The notes beneath the pieces were generated by a model. The model had not been told where the DNA came from, ran no database searches, and saw only the letters and a list, made by a program, of their open reading frames with translations. Shown piece after piece: positions 1 through 5,364 of a DNA stretch of 5,364 bases. This stretch comes from an uncultured archaeon (GTDB lineage Archaea; Halobacteriota; Methanosarcinia; Methanosarcinales; Methanoperedenaceae), in NCBI GenBank assembly GCA_902386085.1, contig CABMIA010000094.1, forward strand, positions 1 through 5,364. Reading direction: 5' to 3'. The position numbers and the translations under genes were made by a program. How positions within the stretch are numbered: the first letter of the stretch is position 1; each line of letters begins with the position of its first letter.

Positions 1-410
1 CTCTTCCAGTCTGCCGCACAAACTTTTTCAATTCCATTTTCTATCAGCGCTTCAACAAGGCTCTGTTTATTGTGAAAGTCTACGATCATTGAAGTATGAC
101 CTGCATAGGGGGGTACAACAAATGTATAGATGCCTGTCCCGTCCTTGGAAAAATCCCTCAATTTCAATGTTTTCAGGTCGAGCCTTACCTTATTTTTCGT
201 TGCCCAGGTAGGCTTCGGCTTTTCGATCTGCGTTTTTTCGATTTCTTTTAAATATTTGAGGTCATCCCTGAGAACTTCCAGACCTGCTTCCTCATAACCT
301 ATAAAGAACGCAAACGGCCATAACAACGGAATACCAACTTCCGGGAATTTAAATACTTGTTTTGCTTTAGATGTATCTTTAGCTTTTCTTTCTTTAACTT
401 GCTTGACCAT
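1..410 (-). CDS. PHA-synthase-like alpha/beta-hydrolase, N-terminal part (runs off left edge)
   Basis: An open frame reads leftward from ATG at 410 to the window edge (136 codons, no stop), so only the N-terminal part is seen. The first ~20 residues are Lys-rich. Residues 99-105 read VPPYAGH, followed by an Asp-Phe and QSLVEAL (116-122), and DWK sits at the edge (134-136). From memory of the family, this pattern (PPYAGH, then QSLVE, then DWKSAT) marks alpha/beta-hydrolases related to poly-hydroxyalkanoate synthases (PhaC-like, COG3243). The nucleophile elbow and catalytic triad lie outside the window, so synthase, depolymerase and other esterase activities cannot be told apart. The start is chosen because it is the first ATG and has an AGGAAGTG-like SD about 10 nt upstream. 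A TTG at 443, directly after a stop, is a weaker alternative. It is divergent from the zinc-ribbon gene across a ~315-bp gap. Confidence 0.6.
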   Translation of the reverse strand, partial: MVKQVKERKAKDTSKAKQVFKFPEVGIPLLWPFAFFIGYEEAGLEVLRDDLKYLKEIEKTQIEKPKPTWATKNKVRLDLKTLKLRDFSKDGTGIYTFVVPPYAGHTSMIVDFHNKQSLVEALIENGIEKVCAADWK

Positions 411-575
411 AAACTCTTCACACTTCCTGATTATACCGTCCAACTACCCCGTCACACCTGGAGTTATGTTCATAGCATGAATATGAAGCATCGATTAAAA
501 TCCTTCAATCATATGGTACGATTTTTCAGAGACCATATTTTGCTAATCAATTACTCCCCGAACAGATAATTTAAA

Positions 576-630
576 TCTGCTGTTAATTTTATATGAGTTA
601 TGCCTGCATATATCTTTTCCTAACAGCAGA
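576..630. repeat. Perfect 10-bp inverted repeat, TCTGCTGTTA / TAACAGCAGA
   Basis: The left arm (576-585) and right arm (621-630) are exact reverse complements separated by 35 nt of AT-rich DNA, which includes TATA-like stretches (ATTTTATATG and GCATATATC). The left arm also overlaps a smaller dyad, CAGAT (563-567) with ATCTG (575-579). A pair of arms flanking TATA-like sequence between divergent genes could be a regulator-binding site or an RNA hairpin. There is no direct evidence for either. Confidence 0.5.
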
Positions 631-690
631 ACAGTATTACTTACGATTACGATAAGACATTGAGATTCAGCTGTATGTATATCGAAGTCA

Positions 691-699
691 AGGTTTATA
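691..699 (+). promoter_or_regulatory. Possible TATA box of the zinc-ribbon gene
   Basis: The TTTATAG stretch is centred about 26 nt upstream of position 721 and 32 nt upstream of the ATG at 727. That is the archaeal TATA-to-start spacing for a leaderless or very short-leader transcript, which would fit the lack of an SD before this gene. It is a weak match in an AT-rich background. Confidence 0.3.
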
Positions 700-726
700 G
701 CATTTCAAATAGTATATTGATTGATA

Positions 727-957
727 ATGAGTTTGAAAGGGGGTCTAAAAATTCAATACTCAACAGAAAATGAAGATGAACAAGAAAAAATTGAAGAACT
801 CATAAAGGAAGAGGAACGGAAAAGTCATCAGACGCAAGTCTTGACATGCCCTGTATGCAATTCCAGTAATGTTACATATTACTTAGGAGGAGAACTGGGT
901 TACCAGTATAGATGCAATGACTGCGGATATGTTGGCGCATTAGTTCTTGAAAAATAA
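727..957 (+). CDS. Small zinc-ribbon protein
   Basis: This predicted 76-residue cytosolic protein has two parts. Residues 14-36 are highly charged (Glu/Lys-rich) and probably helical. The C-terminal half is a zinc ribbon with Cys41-x2-Cys44 (CPVC) and Cys63-x2-Cys66 (CNDC), the four ligands of one zinc ion, separated by an 18-residue strand-turn region containing Gly-Gly. Ribbons like this are common in small archaeal proteins of unknown role and in transcription or rRNA-associated factors; nothing here identifies the partner. The ATG at 727 is preferred over the in-frame TTG at 721, though the TTG is possible. A GGGGGT stretch at 739-744 lies just inside the frame and precedes an ATT codon at 751, so a later non-standard start cannot be excluded. 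It is convergent with the ATPase (53-nt gap). Confidence 0.75.
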   Translation: MSLKGGLKIQYSTENEDEQEKIEELIKEEERKSHQTQVLTCPVCNSSNVTYYLGGELGYQYRCNDCGYVGALVLEK

Positions 958-975
958 AACTGGACAAGACCTGTA

Positions 976-983
976 ATTTTTTA
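976..983 (+). terminator. T-tract terminator after the zinc-ribbon gene
   Basis: A run of six T (977-982) begins about 20 nt past the zinc-ribbon stop codon, with no strong hairpin. Archaeal RNA polymerase terminates at such T-tracts without a stem-loop. On the opposite strand the matching T-rich stretch for the converging ATPase gene is at about 950-960 (minus-strand TTTTATTTTT-like), overlapping the zinc-ribbon stop. Confidence 0.35.
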
Positions 984-1010
984 CTTCGTCATAAGCTCAA
1001 CTTTTGTTGC

Positions 1011-3144
1011 CTATCTATGAAATCTCAGGCCGCTGTGGTCAAGCAGCCTGTAGAAACCGATTTTTATATAGTCTGTTATTACAAAGGCCACCAGGGCATA
1101 TCCCCAGATAAACAGGGCAAGATTCCAGCCAAGAGGCGTGATAAACAATCCATATACAACAATAAGTGTCGCGAGCACTTTGGTAATCACAGCCGACCAG
1201 AACAACTCCCCGCTGGGCATAATAGACCAGAAATGTCCACGCGTGCGGGATAAGAATATAGTCAGGTGTCCTGCGATAGCGAGCTTGAGAAATATAAAGG
1301 ATTGGAGCATTTCACTGTTCAAATGCAGAACTTCCAGTCCGATATAGAATATTATAAAAGAAGAGATGACGCCGACCAGCCCTAAGAGAGTAGCTATTCC
1401 AAGAACAACTCGCATATTCCATTTTTCAGGTTGACTGGAATAGCGGACATTATCGTAAGCGATCGCCATAATGGGAGCATCATTAAAGAGTGCCAGCAGG
1501 ACGATCATGATAGCAGTCACAGGATAAAAATTAAAAATTATGATCGAAAAGGTGATGAAGAACAGCACACGTATGGTTTCAGCGATGCGGTAGATAGCAT
1601 AGCTGTTCATCCTCTGGAAAATCTTGCGGCTTTCTTTTATGGCGTCGATAATGACAGAAAGCCCGGGTTTTGTAAGTACGATATCTGCCGCGGATTTTGC
1701 CGCATCCGTGGCACCGGCGACCGCTATTCCCGCATCCGCTTTCTTAAGGGCGGGTGCGTCGTTGACTCCGTCCCCTGTCATGCCGACTATATGCCCTTTG
1801 CCCTGCAGCAGTTCGACGATATCATACTTATGCTCAGGAAAGACCTGGGCGAAACCGTCTGCGCTTTCAACGATACGCTGTGCCTCTCTGTCGGGCTTAT
1901 CCAGAAATGAAGATGCCTGCATGATATCGGTGCCCAGGTTTACCTCCGATGCGATCTGCCTGGCAATGGCTATGTGGTCACCGGTGACCATTTTCACATT
2001 AATGCCCATCGATTGCGCTGTTTTTATTGTTTCGGCTGAATCTTCCCTGGGCGGATCGTATAGCCCGATAAGACCTACAAATTGCCATTTATTCTGCGCA
2101 TCCGTCCTGCCTACACCAAGGGCTCGATACCCTTTAGACGCAAAAGAATTGATATCCTCATCGACTTTGGAACTGATTTCTTCTTTATTGACGGCGAGTG
2201 ATAGGATTACCTGGGGCGCACCTTTGGCTACTTTAAAGCTACTCCCGTCCTCTACGGTGGCTTCTGTTCGCTTCACAACCGGGTCGAAAGGCTTAAAATC
2301 AGTTATTTTATAGCCTTGAACAGATCCGCCAACCTTCTCTAAAGTTTTAGTTTTGGAGATAATGGCAGTATCAATGGGATCCTGGTCTTCTTCTCTTGAT
2401 GCAAGCGTACCGTAAAGCAGCACATCGTTGTCTTTAAATTCTCCAAAAGGCTTCACTTCGCCAACGGTAAGCTCGTTTTTGGTGATGGTGCCTGTCTTAT
2501 CCGAACATAAAATATCCATGCCTGCCATCTCTTCAATTGCTATCAGTTTGCTGACGATAGCTTCTTTTTTAGCAAGGGCTATTGCACCTACAGCCATGGT
2601 AACTGACAGAACTGCCGGCAGTGCTACGGGTATCGCCGCAACGGTAAGGACAAGAGCGAACTGAAGGGTTTCAAGTAAGCTCTCATGACGAAAAAGTGCC
2701 AGAAGAAATATTATCGATACAAGCACTGCGGCAAGGACGATGAGGTAGTTGCCTATTTTTATGACAGTTTTCTGGAAATGGCTCTGGGTCTTAGCTTCCT
2801 CTACCAACTTTGCGGTCTTGCCAAAATAGGTATTCATCCCTGTAGTGACCACGAGTGCGTCCATTTCTCCCTGCCGGATTATGGAACCCGAATACCCGAC
2901 ATCGGAAGTATGTTTTTCTACCGGAAGGGAGTCGCCTGTCAATGCAGACTGATCCACCAGTAAATAATCCCCTTTCATGAGTTTAATATCAGCAGGGATA
3001 ATATCCCCTAGGCGAACACGCACCACATCCCCCGGGACAAGTTCACGTGCAGGGATTTCCTGCCATTTGCCATCCCGCAGCACCCGTGCCTTTAGCGCCA
3101 GTTTCTTTTTCAGTAATTCAATGGCATTCTCAGCTGGCTATCAC
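1011..3144 (-). pseudogene. P-type H+-ATPase (P3A type), missing its N-terminal ~100 residues
   Basis: Members of this family pump protons across the cytoplasmic membrane using ATP. Numbered from the first standard start codon (GTG at 3083, giving 690 residues), the frame shows the actuator TGDS motif (49-52), TM4 IPVALP (151-156), the phosphorylation motif DKTGT with Asp195, KGAP (287-290), the MVTGD segment (365-369) and TGDGVNDAP (436-444). Plant-pump counterparts of the proton-path residues are also present: Arg505 in TM5 and Asp535 in TM6 (motif FND). TM3-TM10 are complete. Family-like sequence continues upstream of the GTG (AENAIELLKKKLALKAR) to about 3144, then meets TAG and TGA in frame. 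The usual N-terminus and TM1-TM2 are absent, and no other frame encodes them. The GTG lies inside the actuator domain and has no SD, so it is unlikely to be a true start. A non-pumping truncated protein cannot be excluded. Confidence 0.8.
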
Positions 3145-3156
3145 ATAAAGGCGCAA

Positions 3157-3164
3157 GAGGTGAT
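3157..3164 (+). promoter_or_regulatory. Strong archaeal Shine-Dalgarno, AGAGGTGAT-like, before the lipoprotein
   Basis: GAGGTGAT matches the sequence expected to pair with the archaeal 16S rRNA tail (anti-SD ATCACCTCC) and lies directly before the TTG at 3168. It decides the start of the lipoprotein gene and shows that the plus-strand gene has an intact 5' end, whereas the ATPase on the other strand does not. Confidence 0.65.
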
Positions 3165-3167
3165 TAT

Positions 3168-3677
3168 TTGTCAAACAAATTTATACTGTTGATAGTCCTA
3201 TTCATTACACCAGTTCTAATTTCTGGATGTATTTTTGATAAAGCCAAAGGAGCAGATACGTCCGTCAAATCGGATTTAATCCCCACAACCAATTTACCTG
3301 ACAGCTTCACTTATATGGGCAGCCATGAAATCCCTGTAAATATAGGCAGCTCTTCAATAAATGCTACCGAAGATGTTTACAGAAACAACAGGGCTGATAT
3401 TTATATTCAGGTGATTGAAAATGACAAACCTGCGGCACTTTTAGCTCAGTACAAGTTTCAGAAACAAAAGCAATTTAAAACCGGTTACAACCCTTTCCAG
3501 GAAACCTCTTTGAACGGGCATAACGCAACGCTGGTTACAGAGTTTTCCACAGTAAATGGACGGCAGAGACCAAATTATGCGGTAATCTGGGCAACAGGGA
3601 AAGCCATGATTTCAGTCGGTTCGCCTACTGCAGATCTCCAGACAGTACTTGCCATTGCAAAGGCAACCGGCTCGTAA
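3168..3677 (+). CDS. Small lipoprotein of unknown function
   Basis: This 169-residue protein starts at TTG, chosen for the strong SD just upstream. Residues 1-21 form a lipoprotein signal: charged Asn-Lys, a hydrophobic stretch, then the lipobox LISGC with Cys21 as the predicted lipidated residue, so the mature protein should be tethered to the outer face of the membrane. The mature part (about 148 residues) is soluble, mixed alpha/beta in character, and has no further Cys and no metal or catalytic motif that I recognise. I do not recognise the family. The gene is divergent from the truncated ATPase, beginning about 24 nt from where the ATPase homology ends, and is followed after a 74-86 nt gap by the RCK channel on the same strand. 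An accessory role near an ion transporter is possible but only by proximity. Confidence 0.7.
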   Translation: MSNKFILLIVLFITPVLISGCIFDKAKGADTSVKSDLIPTTNLPDSFTYMGSHEIPVNIGSSSINATEDVYRNNRADIYIQVIENDKPAALLAQYKFQKQKQFKTGYNPFQETSLNGHNATLVTEFSTVNGRQRPNYAVIWATGKAMISVGSPTADLQTVLAIAKATGS

Positions 3678-3709
3678 AGCGCATCAATAAAAACAGTGTC
3701 GAACCGATT

Positions 3710-3722
3710 TCCATAAATAAAC
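3710..3722 (+). promoter_or_regulatory. Possible TATA box upstream of the RCK channel
   Basis: An ATAAATAAA stretch lies 30-50 nt upstream of the candidate channel starts, at a distance compatible with an archaeal promoter giving a short leader. If real, the channel could be transcribed separately from the lipoprotein. The match is weak and the BRE is not clear. Confidence 0.25.
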
Positions 3723-3763
3723 CAACTTACAATCGTAGAAATGATACGGCGGTGAAATTACTC

Positions 3764-4801
3764 GTGGCGAACAAAATAATAAATTCACTGGAGGATTCCC
3801 TGGACTTTTTGATTTACGCCCCGTATTCCGTACTAAGGCATATATGGATCCAACTTTTGATTATCACCATGATGTTTGGTCTCGGGACTCTAATATTCAT
3901 GCATTATCAGGGACTTGACTTTCTCACTGCTCTTGTGGGTTCGGTTTCTACTATAACAACTATCGGCATCTATGCGCCGAACCTTGTAACCATGCCCGCA
4001 TCGGAAAAGGCATGGTTGATATTCATATTTATAGTAAGCGTAGGGTCGGCTGCTTCCATTGTGCAGGGAACGGTTTCAGCCGCAGTGAAAAAAGAGTTTC
4101 TGACCGAGGAGATAACTTTAAAGAAGGCGAAGAGGATGGAGAACCACGTAATAGTTATGGGCTATAAGTTTTTGGGAAAATATATAGTAGAAAATCTAAA
4201 ACCACTTGGGGTGGAGTATATCGTAATTGCACGGGATACAAGCCAGGTCGATGCATTAAGATCACAGGGGATACCAACGATACATGCTCCGATTACCCAT
4301 GCTTTCGAAGCTCTCAGGCAGGCCGGGGCAGAAAGAGCTTGTGCCATAGTTTCAACTTTCGATGACGATTGTGATAATATGCTGGCTATTTTGAGTGCCA
4401 AAAAGCTCAATAAAGAAATCCGTACAATCACAATAGTTAACGAGAGAGAACTGGCGGAAAGTGCCCGGGAATCCGGTGCTGATATAGTGGTTTCCCTGCA
4501 TGATGTGGTTGGAGAGATGCTTGCTATTTCTACGATTTCAAAGGAAATCACGGGCGTTTTCCTTACCGACAGGCTCAAATCCAGACATATAGCTGAATTT
4601 GAGATAACCACATCAGGAATAAAGTATGGCGATATAAAGGGGATTTGTCCCATATTGCTGATATCCAGGAAAGACGAGGTAATTTACGACATGAGCGGCG
4701 ATTTCCAACTCCAACAGGGCGATTTTGTTTATGTTCTCATTGATCATGAATCACTTAAGGCTTTCAGAGAAAGATTAAAATCTCTGGGTTCGGCTAGATA
4801 G
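3764..4801 (+). CDS. Two-TM potassium-channel-like protein with C-terminal RCK (TrkA-N/TrkA-C) domains
   Basis: This 345-residue membrane protein has the layout of MthK-type ligand-gated channels. TM1 spans about 27-46, a pore helix and filter 53-72, and TM2 84-104, followed by an RCK/TrkA-N Rossmann domain (about 127-256) and a TrkA-C domain (about 271-345). Such proteins assemble as tetramers whose RCK ring senses a cytosolic ligand (NAD(H), nucleotides or Ca2+) and opens the pore. The filter reads T66-I-G-I-Y-A-P instead of the canonical T-V-G-Y-G-D, so K+ selectivity is uncertain. The Rossmann loop is G133-Y-K-F-L-G138, with the middle Gly of GxGxxG replaced by Lys135. Asp158 at the end of strand 2 is present. 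GTG at 3764 is chosen because GGTGA (3751-3755) lies 8 nt upstream as an SD; an upstream GTG at 3752 overlaps that SD and would add four residues. Confidence 0.8.
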   Translation: MANKIINSLEDSLDFLIYAPYSVLRHIWIQLLIITMMFGLGTLIFMHYQGLDFLTALVGSVSTITTIGIYAPNLVTMPASEKAWLIFIFIVSVGSAASIVQGTVSAAVKKEFLTEEITLKKAKRMENHVIVMGYKFLGKYIVENLKPLGVEYIVIARDTSQVDALRSQGIPTIHAPITHAFEALRQAGAERACAIVSTFDDDCDNMLAILSAKKLNKEIRTITIVNERELAESARESGADIVVSLHDVVGEMLAISTISKEITGVFLTDRLKSRHIAEFEITTSGIKYGDIKGICPILLISRKDEVIYDMSGDFQLQQGDFVYVLIDHESLKAFRERLKSLGSAR

Positions 4802-4883
4802 AACCTTATCCTGCTTACTTCTTCTAAACATGAAATTAAAGTACAATGAGCTTTATTAGCACATCGAGGTTGAGGAACATAAC
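4802..4883 (+). other. Intergenic gap between channel and CLC genes
   Basis: This is an 82-nt AT-rich gap. It holds a pyrimidine-rich stretch shortly after the channel stop (about 4805-4826), which could be a weak terminator, and a GAGG SD (4872-4875) 8 nt before the CLC start codon. I see no gene or strong dyad in it. Confidence 0.5.
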
Positions 4884-5204
4884 TTGAAACTCAATGAAAT
4901 TCTAAAAGAACTTAATCTTAGAGAGGTTCAAAGATGGACTCTATTCAGCGTTGTGATAGGTATAGTTGCAGGTTTTGGAGCCATCTTATTTTATTTAGGA
5001 TTAAGTGCACTTTCCAATTATGCCCTTGGCGGAATCGGCGGCTATTATCCACCTGTACCGGGCGGAGAACCTTCTTTATTCGGACATCCTGCTACCAATA
5101 TCAGATGGTTTCTCTTCTTATTGCCGGCAGCCGGAGGATTACTTGCGGGTATTATAATCTATACTTATGCCCCCGAAGCTGAAGGGCACGGCACTGATGC
5201 GGTT
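4884..5204 (+). pseudogene. CLC-family chloride channel/transporter, 5' part, interrupted by a group II intron
   Basis: The frame opens at TTG 4884, supported by GAGG 8 nt upstream. Residues 1-20 are an amphipathic N-terminus, about 18-42 the first long membrane helix, and about 74-94 the next. APEAEGHGTDAV (96-107) then matches the region of the CLC anion-selectivity loop (equivalent of GSGIP in the E. coli protein). After Val107 the family sequence normally continues into VPIVK and the GGSxGREGP motif. Here it is replaced by unrelated residues ending in a stop at 5291, because the DNA from about 5205 onward is the 3' end of a group II intron on the opposite strand. Known CLC proteins are over 400 residues, so only the first quarter is present. 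The rest probably lies beyond the intron, outside the window. An antisense intron cannot splice out of this gene's mRNA, so the gene is probably inactive in this copy. Confidence 0.75.
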
Positions 5205-5209
5205 ATGCC

Positions 5210-5244
5210 GAATAAGAAAGAGCGGTTTCCCGCCCTCTCTCTTC
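5210..5244 (-). ncRNA. Group II intron domain VI with bulged branch-point A
   Basis: On the minus strand G5241-G5230 pairs with C5225-T5214 (12 pairs, four of them G-U) around a GAAA loop (5229-5226). A5213 is bulged out, and the stem closes with three more pairs (5242-5244 with 5212-5210). The unpaired A is in the place of the branch nucleophile that forms the lariat, and eight nt lie between it and the proposed intron end. Confidence 0.8.
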
Positions 5245-5247
5245 TAA

Positions 5248-5281
5248 GAACCGTACATGCGACTTTCACCGCATACGGCTC
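5248..5281 (-). ncRNA. Group II intron domain V
   Basis: The minus strand folds into a 34-nt hairpin. The outer stem is 9 bp (GAGCCGTAT with GTACGGTTC), the inner stem is 5 bp (GCGGT with GTCGC), and it is capped by a GAAA tetraloop, with a 2-nt bulge (AT) on the 3' side between the stems. The catalytic AGC triad occupies positions 2-4. These are the defining features of domain V, which binds the catalytic metal ions of the ribozyme. Every expected pair is present, which suggests the ribozyme core is not decayed here. Confidence 0.9.
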
Positions 5282-5364
5282 AAGCACTTGATAACCCTTT
5301 AAATTGGGCAGCAATTATTTATCATGGTCTCAGTTTCAGGTTGCCAATCTTTCTTTGTCTTATC

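Larger units (their letters stand above)
411..726. other. Divergent intergenic region
   Basis: This AT-rich stretch separates two divergently transcribed genes and must hold both promoters. I see no convincing gene in it; the open frame crossing its left part is antisense to the hydrolase gene. It contains a perfect 10-bp inverted repeat (listed separately), a smaller dyad ATATGGT/ACCATAT (511-517/532-538) and a TTCAT-AGC-ATGAA palindrome (469-481). Short dyads like the last two are expected by chance in AT-rich DNA. A 13-codon minus-strand mini-ORF near 533-492 has no SD and is not called. Confidence 0.6.
5205..5364 (-). mobile_element. Group II intron, 3' end (domain IV tail, domain V, domain VI), continuing off the right edge
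   Basis: Read on the minus strand, the window end carries the catalytic 3' region of a self-splicing, mobile group II intron. It shows a canonical 34-nt domain V, a 3-nt linker (TTA), and a domain VI hairpin with a bulged A at 5213, eight nt before the proposed 3' splice junction. The intron ends in ...GGCAT (Y at 5205, A at 5206), matching the usual AY ending. The boundary is set at 5205 because CLC homology stops at 5204, with an uncertainty of 1-3 nt. The 5' end, domains I-III and any reverse transcriptase/maturase ORF lie beyond the window. Minus-strand frames in 5299-5364 end at stops at 5299-5301 (TAA) or 5322-5324 (TGA) and could hold the last residues of such an ORF, but I cannot recognise them. 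Confidence 0.85.

Noticed and set aside
469..481. TTCAT-AGC-ATGAA palindrome as an operator
   Set aside because: 5-bp arms in AT-rich DNA are expected by chance; there is no second copy or promoter link.
357..569. Plus-strand 70-codon open frame
   Set aside because: It overlaps the start of the minus-strand hydrolase, has no SD, is Phe/His-rich and resembles nothing; it is most likely a chance frame.
1431..2313. Long plus-strand open frames inside the ATPase region
   Set aside because: They are antisense to a clearly recognisable P-type ATPase with all catalytic motifs, and their translations are low-complexity Ser/Ala/Pro-rich shadows.
3081..3083. GTG 3083 as the genuine start of the ATPase
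   Set aside because: Family-like coding sequence continues about 20 codons upstream, the start would fall within the actuator domain, and there is no SD.
4162..4653. Minus-strand 163-codon open frame
   Set aside because: It is the antisense shadow of the RCK domains of the channel gene (Ser/Ile-rich, no homology).
5248..5281. Rho-independent-type terminator hairpin after the short CLC frame
   Set aside because: The hairpin has exact group II domain V geometry (AGC triad, GAAA loop, 2-nt bulge, 9+5 bp) on the minus strand, and no T-tract follows it.
5205..5291. Apparent C-terminus of the CLC frame after Val107
   Set aside because: These codons are read through the antisense domain VI and domain V of the group II intron and have no CLC similarity.
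1..5364. tRNA, rRNA or CRISPR array
   Set aside because: No cloverleaf-like segment, no rRNA-like block and no regularly spaced direct repeats were seen on either strand.

Overview
The window looks archaeal, most likely from a Methanosarcinales-type methanogen or anaerobic methanotroph. This is inferred from three things: GGTGAT-type Shine-Dalgarno sequences with frequent TTG/GTG starts, an archaeal/plant-type (P3A) proton ATPase, and a PHA-synthase-like hydrolase. No rRNA or other marker is present to confirm it. The theme of the locus is ion transport and membrane potential.

Layout. (1) Positions 1-410, minus strand: N-terminal part of an alpha/beta-hydrolase related to polyhydroxyalkanoate synthases, running off the left edge. 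(2) Positions 411-726: a divergent intergenic region of about 315 bp with a perfect 10-bp inverted repeat and weaker dyads. (3) Positions 727-957, plus: a small zinc-ribbon protein. (4) Positions 1011-3144, minus, convergent with (3): a P-type H+-ATPase whose catalytic core and TM3-TM10 are intact but whose first ~100 residues (N-terminus, TM1-TM2, start of the actuator domain) are missing. Homology stops abruptly at in-frame stop codons, so it is probably a 5'-truncated pseudogene. (5) Positions 3168-3677, plus: a small lipoprotein of unknown function. (6) Positions 3764-4801, plus: a two-TM channel fused to an RCK (TrkA-N/TrkA-C) module, with a non-canonical selectivity filter. (7) Positions 4884-5204, plus: the start of a CLC chloride channel/transporter gene, interrupted after Val107. 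(8) Positions 5205-5364, minus: the 3' end of a group II intron. It has a complete domain V and a domain VI with a bulged branch-point adenosine, and it lies antisense to the CLC gene.

Taken together, a proton pump, a cation channel regulated by a cytosolic ligand-binding domain, and an anion channel sit side by side, as expected for a module that sets ion balance or membrane potential. Two of the three (pump and CLC) are structurally broken here, one by loss of its 5' end and one by a retroelement, so the locus may be decaying. The RCK channel and the lipoprotein appear intact.
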